A DNA stretch of 9,078 nt from Rhodocyclaceae bacterium (GTDB lineage Bacteria; Pseudomonadota; Gammaproteobacteria; Burkholderiales; Rhodocyclaceae), in NCBI GenBank assembly GCA_018262875.1, contig JADFDL010000050.1:1-9078 (forward strand). The letters run 5' to 3'. The translations under genes and the position numbers were made by a program. Below, piece after piece: positions 6,750-9,078 of this stretch. The notes below the pieces were generated by a model. It worked only from the letters and a program-made list of their open reading frames with translations, made no database searches and was not told the DNA's origin. The number at the start of each line of letters is the position of its first letter. The stretch's first letter is position 1.

Positions 6750-8036
6750 TCAGACCGTCTCCACCAGCATGGCGCCGCCCTGGCCGCCGCCGATGCAGAT
6801 CGTCGCGATGCCGCGCTTGCCGCCCGTGCGCCGCAGCACCTGCAGCAGGTGCAGCACGATGCGCGCACCGGAGGCGCCGACCGGGTGGCCGAGCGCGACG
6901 GCGCCGCCGTCGACATTGAGCTTCTCCTCGTCGAGCGCGCCGAGCGGGGCGTCGAGGCCGAGCTGCTCCTTGCAGTAGACGGCGTCCTTCCAGGCCTCGA
7001 TGCAGCCGATCACCTGGGCGGCGAAAGCCTCGTTGATTTCCCAGGCGTCGAGGTCGTTGAGGCCGAGGCCGTGGCGCTGCAGGATCGGCGTCGCGGCGTG
7101 CACCGGGCCGAGGCCCATCTGCGCAGGATCGAGACCGGCCCATTGCGAATCGACAATGCGGCCGATCGGCTGCAGCTTGTGGCGCTGCACGGCCTCCTCG
7201 GAGGCAAGCACCAGCCAGACGCCGCCGTCGGTGATCTGCGAACTGTTGCCGGGCGTCACCTTGCCGTACTTGCGGTCGAAGAAAGGCTTCAGCTTGGCGA
7301 GGCCCGCCATCGAGGAGTCGCGCCGCACGCCGTCGTCGTCGGCGTAGACCTTGCCGTCGCGGCCGACCAGCGGCACCACTTCGCCGTAGTGGCCGGCATC
7401 CTGGCCGGCGGCGACGCGCTGGTGGCTGCGCACCGAGAAGGCATCCATTTGTTCGCGCGTGATGCCGAAGCGAAAGGCGAGGTTCTCCGCCGTCTGCCCC
7501 ATCAGCAGATTCACCACCGGATCGGTGAGGCCCTTCATGATGCCGATCACCGGCGAGAGCAGTGCGCCGGGCTTCAATTTGGCGAACATCGCCGCCTTCT
7601 GGCCCGCCGTCTTCGCCTGCGCCATCCCGGCAAACCACAGCACCATGGTCTTTGAGTAGAGCAGCGGCGCATGCGACAGCGCGTCCACGCCGCCGGCCAG
7701 CACGAGTTGCGAGCGGCCGGAGTGGATGTTGGCGATGGCCGAGTCGAGCGCCTGCATGCCGGAGGCACAGTTGCGCATGACCGTCCAGCCCGGCACCTTG
7801 AGGCCGCAGCCCATGCGCAGTGCGGCGACGCGGCCGATGTTTACCTCGTCCGGCGAAGGCGAGGCGCAGCCGAGGATGACCTCGTCGAGTTCCTCGGCGG
7901 CGAAGGGCTGGCGCACCAGCAGGGCGCGGCCCGCCGCGGTGGCGAGGTCACCCGCCGAGAAGGGCCCGGGGGCGTTGCGCGCTTTCAGAAACGGCGTGCG
8001 GGCGCCGTCGATGATGTAAACCGGTTTGGCGTTCAT
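6750..8036 (-). CDS. fadI: 3-ketoacyl-CoA thiolase (acetyl-CoA C-acyltransferase), FadI-like
   Basis: A 428-residue thiolase. The nucleophilic Cys90 sits in MRNCASGMQAL, NEAF is at 335-338, the active-site His384 is in ALGHPVGASGAR, and the second catalytic Cys414 is in CIGGGQGGAML. It starts with the usual VYIIDGARTPF. The length is near E. coli FadI (436) and longer than FadA (387), and it agrees with the FadJ-like partner two genes downstream. It cleaves 3-ketoacyl-CoA with CoA to acetyl-CoA and an acyl-CoA two carbons shorter, the last step of each beta-oxidation turn in the cytosol. The ATG has an AAGAGGAG ribosome site six bases upstream (8043-8050). A REPIN-like palindrome lies immediately before that site, separating this gene from fadE. 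Confidence 0.95.
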   Translation of the reverse strand: MNAKPVYIIDGARTPFLKARNAPGPFSAGDLATAAGRALLVRQPFAAEELDEVILGCASPSPDEVNIGRVAALRMGCGLKVPGWTVMRNCASGMQALDSAIANIHSGRSQLVLAGGVDALSHAPLLYSKTMVLWFAGMAQAKTAGQKAAMFAKLKPGALLSPVIGIMKGLTDPVVNLLMGQTAENLAFRFGITREQMDAFSVRSHQRVAAGQDAGHYGEVVPLVGRDGKVYADDDGVRRDSSMAGLAKLKPFFDRKYGKVTPGNSSQITDGGVWLVLASEEAVQRHKLQPIGRIVDSQWAGLDPAQMGLGPVHAATPILQRHGLGLNDLDAWEINEAFAAQVIGCIEAWKDAVYCKEQLGLDAPLGALDEEKLNVDGGAVALGHPVGASGARIVLHLLQVLRRTGGKRGIATICIGGGQGGAMLVETV

Positions 8037-8051
8037 TTCTGGCTCCTCTTT

Positions 8052-8109
8052 GTGGGAGCGGCCTACCGGCCGCGATACTGCTGCTTCGCGGCCGGTAGAC
8101 CGCTCCCAC
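8052..8109. repeat. REPIN-like element: two inverted REP palindromes between fadE and the thiolase gene
   Basis: The arms 8052-8075 and 8086-8109 are 24 bases each and are inverted copies of each other with a single mismatch (C at 8062 against the base at 8099). A 10-base spacer separates them. Each arm begins at its outer end with GTGGGAGCGG and is itself a hairpin: GCGGCC-TACC-GGCCGC in the left arm is perfect, and the right arm has one imperfect pair. A short head followed by a stem-loop, paired with an inverted copy, is the layout of REP/REPIN (BIME) elements mobilised by RAYT transposases, and the head resembles Pseudomonas-type REPs. It starts 9 bases after the fadE stop and ends one base from the thiolase ribosome site. 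In the transcript it would fold into a long stem that could stabilise the fadE mRNA end or partly stop transcription. No T-run follows, so it is not a classical terminator. Dispersed copies elsewhere cannot be checked here. Confidence 0.75.
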
Positions 8110-8118
8110 GGATGATTA

Positions 8119-9078
8119 TTAAGCTGCCGCGCGCTGCGCGACAGGCTTCGGCTCGCTGCGCCGCAGTCCGAGATCGAAGGGGAAGTCGTCTACCTTGATG
8201 ACTTCGCCAGTCAGTTCGCGGGCGCGCAGCAGCAGCGCATGCTCGGCGCTGGTGATGACGCCGTGCGCCAGCGACTGACTTTCGAGTTCCTGCGCGCTGC
8301 GGCCTTCAACCTTGCCGGCCTTCTGGGCAGTACGTATCTTGTGATGGACCGGCTCGGCGGCGATGACCGCCTCCAGCGCCAGTTCGATCACGCCGACTGC
8401 ATCGTTCTCGTCGCGCGGCAGGTACATGCCGGCGGTGAGGCGGTCGCGCGTCGCCGACGGGGCGATGAGCAGGTCCGCCACGCAGCCGCCGAGGCGGTCG
8501 GACGGCACGACATAGGGCCGACCGAGCGGAAAAATGGTCCGCCGCAGCAGGGTCGACACGAAGCGGCTGGGGAAGTTGGAAACGACGCCCTCGAAGGCAT
8601 TCTGCGCCTTGAACATCGAATCCCAGATCGCCCAGTGCATCAGCGGCGCGTCGGCCTGCTGGCGGCCCTCGCTCTCGTAGCGCTTGAGCACCGCCGAGGC
8701 GAGATACATCAGCGAAAGGATGTCGGCCATGCGCGCCGAGAGCTTTTCCTTGCGCTTGAGATCGCCGCCCATCACCAGCATCGAGACGTCGGCGAGGAAG
8801 GCGAAGGCGGAGGAGAAGCGCGTCAGCTGCTGGTAGTAGCGGCGCGTCTCCGGCGCGACGTTCGCCGGCACGCCGACGAAATTCGAGCCGGTGAGGCCGG
8901 TGAAGAAGGCGCGCAGGCCGTTGCCGGCGGTGTGGCCGAGGTGGGCGAAGAGCGCCTTGTCGAAGGCGACGAGGTCGTTCTTCCGGGCGGCCTGCATCTC
9001 GGCCATCACATAGGGATGGCAGCGGATGGCGCCCTGGCCGAAGATGATCAGGCTGCGCGTCAGTATGTTGGCGCCTTC
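8119..9078 (-). CDS. fadE: FadE-type acyl-CoA dehydrogenase (C-terminal part; gene continues past the window)
   Basis: The last 319 residues are visible; the frame is open through the right edge, so the internal GTG at 9009 is not the start. The segment opens with EGANILTRSLIIFGQGA and then IRCHPYV, a FadE signature. Its first Glu (9076-9078) aligns with the catalytic base of medium-chain acyl-CoA dehydrogenase (Glu376 in YEGT). The remainder is the long C-terminal domain specific to FadE (ACDH_C/DUF1974), which small acyl-CoA dehydrogenases lack. E. coli FadE has about 814 residues, so roughly 60% of the gene lies outside. The enzyme is FAD-dependent, probably membrane-associated, and makes trans-2-enoyl-CoA in the first step of beta-oxidation. 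It is first among the visible operon genes, so the operon promoter is at or beyond the right edge. Confidence 0.93.
   Translation of the reverse strand, partial: EGANILTRSLIIFGQGAIRCHPYVMAEMQAARKNDLVAFDKALFAHLGHTAGNGLRAFFTGLTGSNFVGVPANVAPETRRYYQQLTRFSSAFAFLADVSMLVMGGDLKRKEKLSARMADILSLMYLASAVLKRYESEGRQQADAPLMHWAIWDSMFKAQNAFEGVVSNFPSRFVSTLLRRTIFPLGRPYVVPSDRLGGCVADLLIAPSATRDRLTAGMYLPRDENDAVGVIELALEAVIAAEPVHHKIRTAQKAGKVEGRSAQELESQSLAHGVITSAEHALLLRARELTGEVIKVDDFPFDLGLRRSEPKPVAQRAAA

Noticed and set aside
6734..6916. A 61-codon N-terminal extension of the MaoC protein.
   Set aside because: It is low-complexity (Arg, Ala, Ser, Cys) and lies wholly over the end of the thiolase gene in another frame.
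8037..8118. The palindromic gap as an intrinsic terminator ending fadE transcription.
   Set aside because: The stem is strong, but no T-run follows it on the minus strand, and each arm is a self-contained hairpin, so a REPIN explains it better.
9004..9009. Start codons (GTG/ATG) for a short acyl-CoA dehydrogenase.
   Set aside because: The upstream codons to the window edge continue the conserved FadE sequence, so this is an internal position of a longer gene.

Overview
The window is high-GC, densely coding DNA that looks chromosomal and proteobacterial. The type of FadE, the FadI/FadJ-style proteins and the gene mix suggest a Betaproteobacterium, perhaps near Rhodocyclales. That placement is inferred from protein style only; no rRNA or other taxonomic marker is present. 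I see no tRNA, rRNA, CRISPR array, insertion sequence or phage gene.

Left part (1-1171, + strand): the 3' end of a thiamine-pyrophosphate enzyme of the acetolactate-synthase superfamily is followed one base later by a membrane-anchored YdcF/ElyC-type DUF218 protein that starts with GTG. The YdcF gene ends inside the last bases of the convergent gene cluster, with a 14-bp overlap of stop ends.

Right part (9078-1158, - strand): seven genes read in one direction with very short gaps or overlaps, apparently one fatty-acid beta-oxidation operon. In transcription order they are: fadE-type acyl-CoA dehydrogenase (C-terminal 319 residues; the gene enters from beyond the window); a REPIN-like pair of inverted palindromes; a FadI-type 3-ketoacyl-CoA thiolase; a double-hotdog MaoC-type hydratase; a FadJ-like bifunctional enoyl-CoA hydratase/3-hydroxyacyl-CoA dehydrogenase; a YciA-type acyl-CoA thioesterase; a membrane-anchored M20 metallohydrolase resembling PM20D1; and a crotonase-fold protein resembling PaaG-type isomerases.

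How they could work together: FadE makes trans-2-enoyl-CoA. The FadJ-like protein hydrates and oxidises it, and the thiolase cleaves off acetyl-CoA. The PaaG-like protein probably moves double bonds so that unsaturated acyl chains can enter the spiral. The MaoC protein may give an (R)-3-hydroxyacyl-CoA side branch. The thioesterase may release CoA from stalled intermediates. The M20 enzyme, if it acts on N-acyl amino acids like its animal relative, would release free fatty acids outside the cytoplasm to feed the pathway. The core chemistry is well known. The less ordinary parts are the M20 hydrolase and MaoC protein inside the operon and the REPIN between fadE and the thiolase.
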